The notes beneath the pieces are model-generated. The model worked only from the letters and a program-made list of their open reading frames with translations. It did not search any database and had not been told where the DNA came from. This document shows, in pieces, positions 47,149 through 56,800 of a DNA stretch of 64,000 bases (the stretch's first letter is position 1; every line of letters starts with the position of its first letter). The stretch comes from Pseudomaricurvus hydrocarbonicus. GTDB taxonomy: Bacteria; Pseudomonadota; Gammaproteobacteria; Pseudomonadales; Cellvibrionaceae. Where the stretch lies: the NCBI RefSeq assembly GCF_011602365.1, contig NZ_JAAONZ010000021.1:1-64000 (forward strand), written 5' to 3'. Made by a program: the position numbers and the translations under genes.

Positions 47149-48777
47149 ATGTCACTGGCCACCATCATCTCGCGCGCGCGCCTGGGGCTGGAAGCTCCGC
47201 TGGTGTCGGTTGAAGTTCACCTCTCCAACGGTCTGCCGTCACTGTCCATTGTCGGCATGGCAGAAACCGCCGTGAAAGAATCGAAGGACCGGGTGCGCAG
47301 CGCCATTCTCAACAGTCAGTACGAGTTTCCCGCGCGGCGCATTACCGTCAACCTGGCCCCGGCCGACCTGCCGAAATCCGGCGGTCAATTTGATCTGTCC
47401 ATTGCCCTGGGCATTCTGGCAGCCTCCGGGCAAATCCCCGATCAGCAATTTCAGCACATGGAGTTTCTGGGCGAGCTCGGCCTCAATGGCGAACTGCGTT
47501 CGGTGCCCGGCTGCCTGCCCGCCGCCATTGCCTGTGGCCGGGCAGGGCGACAATTTCTCTGCCCGCGACAAAACGCCCCCGAAGCCGCCCTCTGCGATCA
47601 GGCTCCGGTGCTGGCCGCCGCCTCACTGCTGGAGGTGTGCAGCCATTTGTCCCAGCACACTCTCCTCACCCCTCTGGACAACCAGCCGTTTGAACCGTCC
47701 GGTGCCACCGCTTCCAGCAGCGTGTCCAAATACGGTGATCTGCGCGACGTTAAAGGCCAGGCTCAGGCCAAACGGGCGCTGGAGATCGCCGCCGCTGGCA
47801 AACACCACGCCCTGCTATTCGGCCCGCCCGGTACCGGCAAATCCATGCTGGCGTCACGCTTGCCCGGCATCATGCCGCCGTTAACCCAGCAGGCCGCCAT
47901 CGAAGTGGCCTGCGTGCAATCCCTAACCCGCCAGTCAGACACCGCTCCCGGGTACCCCCTGCGCCCCTTTGCCGCCCCCCACCATACCGCCTCTGCCGCC
48001 TCACTGGTGGGCGGGGGCTCCAACCCCAAACCCGGTGAAATTTCCCTGGCACATCACGGTGTGCTGTTTCTCGATGAGCTGCCGGAATTTCAGCGGCAGG
48101 TACTGGAAGTCCTGCGTGAACCCCTGGAATGCGGCTCGATCCGCATTTCCCGCGCCGCCGCCCAGGTGGAATTTCCAGCCCGCTTTCAACTCATTGCCGC
48201 CATGAACCCTTGCCCGTGTGGCTACCTGGGTCATCACAGCCCCGGCGCCAAATCGCAACCGTCGGGGCCCAGCCACAAGGCACCCGCCAATACCCCGGCT
48301 AACCACTCGGCTATCCACTCCAACACTCGCCACACGGCGGACAACCGCTGCCGCTGCAGCCCGGATCAGGTGCGGCGCTACCGCAATCGCCTGTCCGGCC
48401 CCTTGCTGGACCGGATTGATCTGCACGTGCCGGTACTGGCGCTGAAAAAAGGCGAGCTGTACGGCCAGGCCAGCGGCGACGATTCCGCCACCATCCAAGC
48501 CCGGGTTCAGGACGCCCACCGCCGCCAGTGGCAGCGGCAGGGCTGCAACAACAGCGACCTGACAGCCGCACAGCTCGAACAATTTTGCCCGCTGACCCAA
48601 TCCCAGCAGCAACTGCTGGAAAATGCCATGCTGAAAATGGGCTTCTCAACCCGGGTATTGCACCGGGTGATCAAGGTTGCCCGCACCATTGCTGACCTGG
48701 CTGGCGAAGAGCATTTGAACGACCTGCACTTTATGGAGGCCTTCAGTTACCGCAACCTGGACCGGGCCCTGGACTAG
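47149..48777 (+). CDS. yifB: YifB/ComM Mg-chelatase-like AAA+ ATPase
   Basis: 542 residues. ATG 47149 is used because AGGG sits about eight bases upstream and the protein then starts SLATIISRARLGLEAPLVSVEVHL, the ComM start. N-terminal ChlI fold, AAA+ core with Walker A FGPPGTGKSM (about 224-233) and GVLFLDELPEF, two Cys pairs CPCGYLG and CRCSPDQ flanking a zinc-type site, and C-terminal Mg_chelatase_C. ComM is a helicase that promotes branch migration in natural transformation. The loop between the Cys pairs is enlarged to about 40 His/Ser/Pro-rich residues. Confidence 0.93.
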   Translation: MSLATIISRARLGLEAPLVSVEVHLSNGLPSLSIVGMAETAVKESKDRVRSAILNSQYEFPARRITVNLAPADLPKSGGQFDLSIALGILAASGQIPDQQFQHMEFLGELGLNGELRSVPGCLPAAIACGRAGRQFLCPRQNAPEAALCDQAPVLAAASLLEVCSHLSQHTLLTPLDNQPFEPSGATASSSVSKYGDLRDVKGQAQAKRALEIAAAGKHHALLFGPPGTGKSMLASRLPGIMPPLTQQAAIEVACVQSLTRQSDTAPGYPLRPFAAPHHTASAASLVGGGSNPKPGEISLAHHGVLFLDELPEFQRQVLEVLREPLECGSIRISRAAAQVEFPARFQLIAAMNPCPCGYLGHHSPGAKSQPSGPSHKAPANTPANHSAIHSNTRHTADNRCRCSPDQVRRYRNRLSGPLLDRIDLHVPVLALKKGELYGQASGDDSATIQARVQDAHRRQWQRQGCNNSDLTAAQLEQFCPLTQSQQQLLENAMLKMGFSTRVLHRVIKVARTIADLAGEEHLNDLHFMEAFSYRNLDRALD

Positions 48778-48866
48778 GCCACTCTGGTGAAGATTGTGGT
48801 TTCAACACAGGCCCTCGCGTCAAGCGCAAGACTTGCCGGGGCCGGTCGAGACGGGCCCTCGGCCCG

Positions 48867-48938
48867 ACCAACAACACCGTCACCAAATCCGCCACCAACA
48901 CGTCCGCCAGCTTCACCAACAACACCGTCACCAACTCG
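48867..48938 (+). repeat. 24-bp tandem repeat, three copies
   Basis: Units at 48867, 48891 and 48915; first and third share the 20-mer ACCAACAACACCGTCACCAA perfectly, the middle one is divergent. Lies immediately upstream of the ECF-type promoter. Confidence 0.85.
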
Positions 48939-48950
48939 GGCCAATAATTT

Positions 48951-48976
48951 TGTCCCTTTTTCGGTCTTCAAGCGTC
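48951..48976 (+). promoter_or_regulatory. ECF-type promoter upstream of TonB receptor
   Basis: TGTCCCTTTTT, then AAGCGTC; the CGTC lies 16 bases after TGTCCC. The same element (17-base spacing) precedes the ECF sigma gene. Predicted start near 48983. Confidence 0.6.
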
Positions 48977-49164
48977 TCCTTTTTCGTGATCGGACAATCG
49001 GGCAGCGCGCTGTGCTGCCAATACCGGTTCGTGCTGACTGTTCATAGCGACGCTCAGCACTGCCGGCAAACGTCCATCCCCCAGCCACCATCAGCATCGA
49101 GCCCTGAAGCCCGACTGATACCAATAAAGTGGCGCATGACCATAACAATAGGAAGAGAGAAACT

Positions 49165-51456
49165 ATGTCGATGATTCACCCCCTCATCAAAGCTTCACTG
49201 ACCGCCGCCATTGCGTCTGTCATTGCTCACCCCCTGGCCGCTCAAACCTTCGCGCTGGAAGAAGTGGTGGTAACCGCTCAAAAACGTGCCGAAAGCCTGC
49301 AGGACGTCCCCATTTCGGTCAGCGCCATGGGCGGTGAGAAACTGGCCGACGCCGGCATCGAAAAAGTCTCCGATCTGGCGGGCTATGTCCCCAACCTGCA
49401 CATGACCGAAACTGGTCTCAGCACCCAGTTGCGCGTGCGCGGCATTGGCTCGGGTAACGACCAGGGCTTTGAACAGTCCGTCGGTCAATATATCGATGGC
49501 ATCTACTATGGCCGCGCGCAGTTAATCCGCGCCCCGTTCCTGGATCTGGAGCGCGTTGAAGTGTTGCGTGGACCCCAGAGCATTTTGTTCGGCAAGAACA
49601 GTGTGGCCGGCGCTCTCAACATGACCACTGCCAAGCCCACCGAAGAGTTTGAGGCCGAAATCAGCGGCGCTTACGAGCCAACCACCGAAATGAAGGAAGT
49701 CACAGCGATTGTGTCCGGTGCCCTGGCGGATAACCTGTTTGGTCGAATTGCCTATCGCAGCTACGAAGAAGACGGCTATATCGAAAATACCCTCACCAAC
49801 GACGATGAGCCCAACCGCGACGAAAATGCCTTGCGGGCCACTCTGGTTTGGGACGCGAGCGCCGATCTGAGCATCACCCTCAAAGCTGAGCGCGACACGT
49901 TTGATGTCAAAGGTCGTCAGATTGAGATCATTGAGGACGAAACCAACTACAGCGGCGTGTTAAGTGGCGTCTTTGGGGCACCCGCCTTCGATCACGACCT
50001 GGACTACAAACGCCAGGCCGATGGCAACGACTACAGTGAAAACGAGCTGGAAAACTACACCCTGACTGTCGATTACCAGCTGGGTGAAAACACCCTGACC
50101 GCAGTCACCGGCTATGTCGCCTATGAATTTGAAGACAACTGTGACTGTGATTACAGCCCGGCAGAAGTCTTTACTGTGTTGATGGACGAGGAATACTCCC
50201 AGTTCAGCCAGGAAATCCGTTTGGCCTCACCCGGTGGCGAGACCGTGGACTGGATCGCCGGAGCCTTCTATCAGGAAAATGACCAGGAGTTCAATGACGC
50301 CATTCGGGTCACCAATACCAGCATTCTTCCGGCCGCACTGAGCAACGCCTTTGGCAGCCCCGTGTTTATGTCGCTGCAGGGCACCGCCACACCGCGTCAC
50401 TATGAGCAGAGTTCGGAAACCTGGGCGGTCTTTGCCCAGGCCACCTGGAACATGACCGACACCCTGCGCCTGACACTGGGGGGTCGCTACACGGCTGAAG
50501 ATAAAGAGGGCGCGCGCTCCATCGACATCACCAGCATTGGCGGCACCGTGGATGCGTCCACTGTCATCGCCTATGGCGCATTGGGCCTCGATACCAATCA
50601 GGGCAGCGGCCACGACCTGCACGGCGATCGCTCCGAGTCGGCGTTCACCCCCCTGATCAACCTGCAGTGGGACGTCAATGAAGATGTGATGGCCTACGCC
50701 AGCTACACAACCGGTTTCAAAGCCGGCGGTTTCAGCGCCCGCGCCAACAATGTGGGCTCCTTTGAATTCGAGGAAGAGCAGGTTACCAGCTACGAAGTCG
50801 GGGCCAAATCCACCTTCGCAGACGGCGCTGCCGAACTCAACATTGCCTACTATTACACCGAGTACGAAGACCTGCAGATCTCCCAATTTGACGGCGCGCT
50901 GGGCTTTAATGTCGGCAACGCCAAAGAATCGGTTGTTCAGGGGATTGAGCTCGATGGCCGCTGGGCTCTCGCCCAGGGATTGACCCTCGGCTACGCCGCG
51001 TCTTATATCGATTTTGAGTACAAGGACTTCACCAATGGCAACTGCTATCCGGGTCAAACCCCTGACGGCGATGTCACCCCCTATGGCCAGCTGTGCGACT
51101 ACACCGGCAAATCGGCGCAGTATACGCCGAAGAAAACCGTGAACCTGTCGCTGGATTATGTCTATAGCCTGACAGACGCTCTGGAACTGCAGTCTACGCT
51201 GGACGCGCAATATCTGGACGAGCAAAACATCGACCCCAACCTGGACCCACGCAACCAGATTGACGCCTACACCACAGTCAACGCCCGCTTGGCGGTGAAT
51301 GCTGACAAATGGTCTGTGGCGCTGGTGGGTAAAAACCTCACCGATGAGGAGATTGTGACCTACGCCGGAAAGGTTCCTCTGGCACCGGCAGGCACAGAGT
51401 ACGGCTTTGTTAAAAACGCCCGCACTGTCGCCATTGAAGGTCGCTTGCGCTTCTAA
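49165..51456 (+). CDS. TonB-dependent outer-membrane receptor (no STN domain)
   Basis: 763 residues from ATG 49165 (RBS GGAAGAGAG). Signal peptide ends ...HPLAAQTFA; a TonB box-like EEVVVTAQKR follows directly. Plug domain to about 170 (LQDVPISVSAM, RVRGIGSG, VEVLRGPQSILFGKNSVAG), 22-strand barrel, C-terminal VAIEGRLRF with terminal Phe. Lacks a signalling STN domain, so it transports but does not signal. Of the type seen in marine bacteria for siderophores or complex organics; ligand unknown. Preceded by a promoter also found before the ECF sigma gene. Confidence 0.9.
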   Translation: MSMIHPLIKASLTAAIASVIAHPLAAQTFALEEVVVTAQKRAESLQDVPISVSAMGGEKLADAGIEKVSDLAGYVPNLHMTETGLSTQLRVRGIGSGNDQGFEQSVGQYIDGIYYGRAQLIRAPFLDLERVEVLRGPQSILFGKNSVAGALNMTTAKPTEEFEAEISGAYEPTTEMKEVTAIVSGALADNLFGRIAYRSYEEDGYIENTLTNDDEPNRDENALRATLVWDASADLSITLKAERDTFDVKGRQIEIIEDETNYSGVLSGVFGAPAFDHDLDYKRQADGNDYSENELENYTLTVDYQLGENTLTAVTGYVAYEFEDNCDCDYSPAEVFTVLMDEEYSQFSQEIRLASPGGETVDWIAGAFYQENDQEFNDAIRVTNTSILPAALSNAFGSPVFMSLQGTATPRHYEQSSETWAVFAQATWNMTDTLRLTLGGRYTAEDKEGARSIDITSIGGTVDASTVIAYGALGLDTNQGSGHDLHGDRSESAFTPLINLQWDVNEDVMAYASYTTGFKAGGFSARANNVGSFEFEEEQVTSYEVGAKSTFADGAAELNIAYYYTEYEDLQISQFDGALGFNVGNAKESVVQGIELDGRWALAQGLTLGYAASYIDFEYKDFTNGNCYPGQTPDGDVTPYGQLCDYTGKSAQYTPKKTVNLSLDYVYSLTDALELQSTLDAQYLDEQNIDPNLDPRNQIDAYTTVNARLAVNADKWSVALVGKNLTDEEIVTYAGKVPLAPAGTEYGFVKNARTVAIEGRLRF

Positions 51457-51463
51457 CTTCAGA

Positions 51464-51493
51464 GCGTTTTACGACAGCGCTTTTAACGACAGC
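51464..51493 (+). repeat. 15-bp duplication after the TonB receptor
   Basis: GCGTTTTACGACAGC (51464-51478) and GCTTTTAACGACAGC (51479-51493). Starts eight bases after the receptor stop codon. Shares TTTTAACGAC with the fadL-end repeat. Confidence 0.75.
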
Positions 51494-51505
51494 CCTGCAA
51501 CACCT

Positions 51506-51529
51506 CCGGCCCCTCACTTGAGGGGCCGG
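51506..51529 (+). terminator. Perfect 10-bp hairpin (first of tandem pair)
   Basis: CCGGCCCCTC - ACTT - GAGGGGCCGG, directly upstream of the terminator at 51534. Probably a stabilising or back-up stem. Confidence 0.6.
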
Positions 51530-51533
51530 CCTT

Positions 51534-51563
51534 AAAAGCCAGCACCGGTGTGCTGGCTTTTTT
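51534..51563 (+). terminator. Rho-independent terminator of TonB receptor gene
   Basis: AAAAGCCAGCAC - CGGT - GTGCTGGCTTTTTT. Strong stem and T-run. Confidence 0.92.
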
Positions 51564-51658
51564 GTGGGCTGCACAACTCCAACCTCGAGCAGTGTGCGCT
51601 GCCACTTAACACTCACCAAACAACCACAAAGCACCCCCAAAAAAATCACACCCCGAAT

Positions 51659-51685
51659 TGTCCCTTTTTGTCCGCTACAAACGTC
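51659..51685 (+). promoter_or_regulatory. ECF-type promoter upstream of the sigma gene
   Basis: TGTCCCTTTTT followed after a 17-base interval by CGTC, in a context (ACAAACGTCC) like that at 48951. It fits a start near 51692, a ribosome site GGGAG at 51719 and the GTG start at 51731. Suggests autoregulation. Confidence 0.6.
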
Positions 51686-51730
51686 CTCCATCTATAACGA
51701 CAAAAATACCCATGATCGGGAGCCTCTTAG

Positions 51731-52462
51731 GTGAGAGTAGCAAGTGCGGGAGCAGACAGCCCATCGAACGACCTGACTGGCAGCCAAAGTCTGAGCGCTC
51801 AACCGAATCTGAGCGGCCAACCGAGCCTGAGTGGCCAACCGAGTCTGAGTGGCCAACCGAGTCTGAGCGGCCAACAAAGTCGCTTGCGGTATGAAAACGA
51901 TCGCCCGACAATAGAGCCTCCTCTCACGCAGTCTAAGGTTACTCGGGCAGTGCCATCACACAAACAGCTCTGGAATAAGCTGTACCACCAATACCAGTCA
52001 GAGCTGGTGCGCTACCTGCAAGGTAAATGGCGCAAGCAACCTCAGGACGCCTCGGACATTGCTCACCAGGCTTTTGAGCGTTTTATGGCCGTCGCCGAAC
52101 CGGAGCGCATTGAGCAGCCGCGGGCCTACCTGTATCAGCTGGCAAGAAATCTGGTGGTGGACGGCCTGCGCCGTGAACAGGTGCGCAGTCAGCATGCACA
52201 GTCAGAGCTGGCGTCGGAAGAGGCCACCGCCGTCTCACCGCTGCAAACCGCGCTGGGGACCGAGCAGTTGCAGGTATTACAACAAGTGATTGAGACCCTG
52301 CCCGCCAAGCGGCGCCGGGCCTTCGTACTGAACAGAGTGTATCAAATGAGTTATAAAGAGGTGGCTGAGGACATGGACATTTCCGTGGACGCGGTCAAAA
52401 AGCACGTATTGCGAGCGCTGGAAACCTGCCAAACCCACCTGCAACACCGGTTTGAGGAGTAA
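51731..52462 (+). CDS. FecI-type ECF sigma factor with N-terminal repeat tail
   Basis: 243 residues from GTG 51731. The ECF part (about 75-243) has region 2 (LVRYLQGKWRKQPQDASDIA, HQAFERFMAV, RAYLYQLARNLVVDGLRR) and region 4 (LPAKRRRAFVLNRVYQMSYKEVAEDMD). This is a FecI-like cytoplasmic sigma activated by the FecR gene downstream. Before it lies a non-family tail containing five LSGQPS-type hexapeptides (about 21-50). A GTG around 51950 would give a normal-length FecI, so the tail may be untranslated; GGGAG eight bases upstream of 51731 argues for translation. The anti-sigma gene follows within four bases. Confidence 0.87.
   Translation: MRVASAGADSPSNDLTGSQSLSAQPNLSGQPSLSGQPSLSGQPSLSGQQSRLRYENDRPTIEPPLTQSKVTRAVPSHKQLWNKLYHQYQSELVRYLQGKWRKQPQDASDIAHQAFERFMAVAEPERIEQPRAYLYQLARNLVVDGLRREQVRSQHAQSELASEEATAVSPLQTALGTEQLQVLQQVIETLPAKRRRAFVLNRVYQMSYKEVAEDMDISVDAVKKHVLRALETCQTHLQHRFEE
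51791..51880 (+). repeat. 18-bp tandem repeat, five copies
   Basis: Units at 51791, 51809, 51827, 51845 and 51863, consensus CTGAGTGGCCAACCGAGT; copies three and four are identical. If the upstream GTG is used, they encode LSGQPS repeats in the sigma factor. Confidence 0.95.
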
Positions 52463-52466
52463 TGGT

Positions 52467-53555
52467 ATGGACAAGTTTCCCCGCGACCCTCACCCTCTCG
52501 AGCATCAGCCTGATGCAACCGCAGTGTCTCCCCTGGAACTCGATGACGTCTCATCGACCGCGCAGGATGCCCGCCGTCGCGCCCGTGAATGGCTGGTCTT
52601 GATCGACTCGGACGAAGCCACCGGCGAAGACCAACAGCGACTGGAGCACTGGCTCAACCTCGATCCGCAACACCGGCTTGCCTTCCAACAGGTGCAAGCG
52701 GTGTGGCAGGCAAGCTCCAGCCTGCAAGCGTTAAAATCACTCGAACCCCTGAAGACCGCAACACCACCGAACACCACCCGCTCCCGCGCCGCGCCCCGGC
52801 AATGGTGGCAGCAATGGCAACGCGCGCTGATGCCAGCCGGAATCGCCTTGGCCACGGTCGTGATATTGGTGGCTGTGGTCCTGCAAATGCCCGCCGAAAC
52901 ACCGCAGAGCTGGAGTTACCACACCCAGGTGGCGCAGCGGCAAACGATCAATCTGCCCGACGGCTCCACGGTCACCCTCGGCCCCAAATCCTCGCTGCAG
53001 ATTCGCTACAGTCACGACCAGCGGCATGTGAAGCTGCAGACCGGGGAGGCGTTTTTTAATGTCGCCCGCAATCCCAACCGCCCGTTTATTGTCGACAGCC
53101 TCTACACCCAGGTGAAAGTGCTGGGCACCATGTTCAATGTCAACAACAGCAGCTACGGGGTGACCGTCGCCGTTGAAGAAGGGCACGTGCAGGTCAGCGG
53201 CAAGAGCCTGTCCGGCCCTGACACCGAGCGCAAAGAATTGCTGGCCGGGCAGCGCGTACGCGTCAGTCAGCAACAGGGGCTGGAGCCGCTGGAAAACATC
53301 ACCCCTTCCAGCGCCGGGGTGTGGCGACAAAACCTGCGCGTTTACCAGTCCCGCCCCCTGGCGGAAGTACTGGAAGACCTGGGCCGCTACCAACAGGCCA
53401 AACTGACGGTGCAGGACCCACACTTGAAAGCGCTGCCGGTAACCGCCGTATTCCCCACCGACAACATCGACACCATACTGCTGGCCCTGGAAACCGTGCT
53501 GCCAGTGAGCATTGTCTATATCAGCCCTGAACATATCGACATTCGGGCCCGTTAA
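52467..53555 (+). CDS. FecR-type anti-sigma/signal transducer
   Basis: 362 residues from ATG 52467 (GAGGAG ribosome site inside the sigma gene end). Cytoplasmic DUF4880 anti-sigma part with REWLVLIDSDEATGEDQQRL and WLNLDPQHRLAFQQVQAVW, one membrane helix at about 120-142 (AGIALATVVILVAVVLQMP), periplasmic FecR domain (INLPDGSTVTLGPKSSL, TGEAFFNVARN, FIVDSLYTQVKVLGTMFNV), and a C-terminal STN-like/DUF4974 part (SRPLAEVLEDLGRYQQAKL). Relays ligand binding from the STN receptor to the sigma factor. Confidence 0.92.
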   Translation: MDKFPRDPHPLEHQPDATAVSPLELDDVSSTAQDARRRAREWLVLIDSDEATGEDQQRLEHWLNLDPQHRLAFQQVQAVWQASSSLQALKSLEPLKTATPPNTTRSRAAPRQWWQQWQRALMPAGIALATVVILVAVVLQMPAETPQSWSYHTQVAQRQTINLPDGSTVTLGPKSSLQIRYSHDQRHVKLQTGEAFFNVARNPNRPFIVDSLYTQVKVLGTMFNVNNSSYGVTVAVEEGHVQVSGKSLSGPDTERKELLAGQRVRVSQQQGLEPLENITPSSAGVWRQNLRVYQSRPLAEVLEDLGRYQQAKLTVQDPHLKALPVTAVFPTDNIDTILLALETVLPVSIVYISPEHIDIRAR

Positions 53556-53829
53556 GCGCTCTGTCCAAAAGTTGAAACCGGGCGCCCCAGGGTGCTCAAA
53601 GGTCAAAACCGGCCGGTCACGTAATCCCTTGGCTTTTGCACAGCCGCTGGTTTAACCTCTTGTGTTGGACGCGAGAGTCGCCAGGCCAGGCAGGGTACCG
53701 ATCAGCTCTGCCAGCGGCCGCTCCGCCACCATAATAAGAAATTGAGATAGGCAAACGCCTGCTGAGAGACCCATTCTGCTAGCCACGAGTAACTCCCTGA
53801 CTCACACCCTGACTCGCTACCGGCAGGTC

Positions 53830-56800
53830 GTGTGCGCTTGTCTGTTGCTGCTGCTGAGCGGTGTCGCCCTGGCTCAGGAGAAACTTACCTTTGCCATTGA
53901 CGCAGCCCCTCTGGCCAACGCCCTGATCCAGTTTGTCGCCCAGTCGGGCAAGGGTGTGGTGGTGGCTGTAGATGTGGATACGTCGCAGCAGGTGCAGGGT
54001 CTGCGGGGGGAGTTCGACAGTGAAACGGCCCTGCGTCAGATGCTGACGGGGTTGAACCTCCGGGCGGATAAAAACGCCGCCGGCTACTTCGTCATTCGTC
54101 ACCCACAGCCTCCCATCGCCGCCATACCCGCCACCGACCTGAGTTCGCCGCTGGAAGAGCTGGTGGTCACCGGCACCAATATCCGCGGCGGACTGCTGCG
54201 CAACCTCAACCCCATCGAAGTGGTCGATCGCCAGACACTGGAAACCAGCGGCTCCCCCAGCATGATCGACCTGGTCAGCACCTTGCCGGTGGTGTCGGGG
54301 ACCGAAAACCAAAGCAACCAGTTTCGCAATGCCAATGCCGCCGGCACCGCCAACATCAACCTGCGCGGCCTCGGTGTCAGTCGCACCCTGGTACTGCTCA
54401 ATGGCAAGCGCCTGCCGGCAAGCTCGCTGCCGCACAATGACGGCCAGGCCTTCGTGGATATCAACAGCATTCCCGCCATCGCGCTGGAGCAGGTGGACAT
54501 TTTGAAAAATGGCGCCAGTGCCACCTACGGTTCCGATGCCGTCGCCGGCGTCGTCAACTTTATCACCCGCGACCGCTACGACGGTGTGGAGCTGCAAGCC
54601 AGCGGTAAATACATTGACGAGAGCGATGGCGACTGGGACCTGAGCCTGCTGGGTGGGGGACAGTGGGGCCAGTCACACTGGTTGGCGGCGTTCAACTATA
54701 CCCGGCGCAGTGAACTGAAAAATGCCAGTCGCGAGGAGATACTCGCCCCCCGGGTGGACATTCCCGAGCTCAACCGCATGATCTACACCGTCTCCTCCAT
54801 TGGCAATCCCGGTGCGTTCATTCCCATCAATGCCGCCACAGCAAGCGCTGGTCTGACCGATGCCGAAGTCAGCGCGGCAGCCACGGACCGCAACAATTAT
54901 GTCCGCGACCCCAACTGCACCGACGTCGGCGGCTACCTGATCGACGGCGCCCGCTGCGGGTTTAATTATGTCAGCTTCGATAACCTGGTCGAAAAAGAGG
55001 ATCACTGGCAGGCGTTCACGCGCTGGCAGCGGCCGCTGGCCACAAACTGGCTCGGGGATGCCTCGCAGGCCTATGTTGAAATCAATTATGCAGACACCCG
55101 GGTGCCCGCCTGGAAAACCTCACCCAGTTACCCGCCGGTCAACGAGGCCGACGCCAATCGTTACCTGCCCGCCGACCACCCCGGGCTGCTGGACTTTATC
55201 GCCCGCAACCCGGGGGTGGTTGAAAATGACGGTGATGTCGCCGATTTTTCCGGCGGGGCCATTTTCGTCGGCCGGCCCGTGGGTGTCAGCGGACCGGTGA
55301 CGGAGGGGGTCCGCTCGCAACAAACCCTGCGGCTGCTGACCGGGGTGCGGGGTGAATACGGCGCCAACGCCGGCGCATCGGGCCCCGGCAGCTTTGATCT
55401 GTCCCTGGCTTACGCCCGCAGCCAGGCCGAAGCGCGAACCAAGGATGTATTGATCGATCGCTGGCAATCGGCCCTGCAGGGCTTTGGCGGCGAGAACTGT
55501 CGCGGCACGGAGGCAGGCCAAAACGGCTGCCTTTACTACACCCCCTTTGCCTCGGCCATTGCCTTCAGTCCCAATCACCAGCCCGCGCTGGCCAATGACC
55601 CGCAGCTGCTGGACTGGATGCGTGCCGAAGGGGTGCAAAACAACATTTCGCAGCTGTGGGTGGCTGACGCGCTGGTGACCGGCAGCCTCAACTCGGATCG
55701 TGTTAACTCAGGCCTGTTTAAAAACCGCACCCTCCCGGACATCGATTACGCCCTGGGCCTGCAATACCGCAATGAGCAACTGCAGATTCGTTTTAACGAC
55801 CTCGCCGATGTGTCGGTCAATCCGGGCGAGGTTTCTACACCCGGTGAACTGCCGGGGGCGTTTGTGTTCTTTCGCGGCGGGCAGGAGGATGACGTCAGCC
55901 AAAACGTGGTGGCGCTGTTTGGCGAGCTGGCCATGCCGGTCAGCGACCGTCTCTACCTGCAGCTGGCCCTGCGCTTTGAACACTATGGCGGCAACATCGG
56001 CCAAAGCCTCGACCCGAAAATTGCGCTGCGCTGGGATCTGACACCGTCGCTGAGCTTGCGCGCCTCCTCCAGCACCACCTTCCGGGCCCCGTCACTCAAC
56101 CAAACCGGCCTGGAGACCACCTCCCTGTCGCTGATCGGTGCGGCCTATGCCTACAAAGCGGTCGATCGCATCGGCAACCCCAACCTCAAGCCCGAACAAT
56201 CGGTCAGCTCCAGCCTAGGGCTGCTGTGGACGCCCACCGACCGCTGGCACATCAATCTCGACTATTGGCACATCAACATTGACGACCTCATCATTCAGGA
56301 AAGCGCCAACGCCATTGTCAATGCCACCCAGGCCGACCCCGCCTCGCAATGGGCATCGCAGATCATTTACGATGGCAGCGGCAATATTTCCCGCATCCTC
56401 AGCCACTACATCAACGGCCCCGATCTGGTGGCCAATGGAGTGGATTTCCACAGTCAATATCACACGCCGGCAGGCAGCGGCGAGTTGATGCTGGGCGTGG
56501 ATCTGGCTTACCTGCAACGCTACGATGTCAGCGCCAGTGACCTGATACCGGCCTTCTCCGCGGACGGTCGCTTAAACAGCGGCACCTTTTTAAAGTCGCT
56601 GCCCAAGTGGCAGGGCAAGCTGTACCTCAATTACGCCCGGGGTGCCTTCAATGGCCGCCTGGAGCTCAATGGCATCAGTGCCTACACCGATGACGGACTC
56701 AACATTCTGTCCCAGACGGCGCTGGACCAGTACATCACTGAAACCACGGTCGCCGCCTCGTACCTGTGGGACCTCCATCTGAATTGGGCCCTGCCCGGCG

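Larger units (their letters stand above)
48778..49164. other. Intergenic region yifB to TonB receptor
   Basis: 387 bases: a 3 x 24-bp repeat (48867-48938), then the ECF-type promoter candidate (48951-48976), then about 190 bases of leader. No gene supported; the open frames are low complexity. Confidence 0.6.

Noticed and set aside
48787-49047. Possible small Pro/Thr-rich gene between yifB and the TonB receptor
   Set aside because: The Pro/Thr richness comes from the 24-bp repeat, the frame runs through the predicted promoter, and it has no ribosome site.
50227-51225. Long open frame on the minus strand opposite the TonB receptor gene
   Set aside because: It mirrors the codon structure of a well-supported receptor gene and its translation has no recognisable family or signal.
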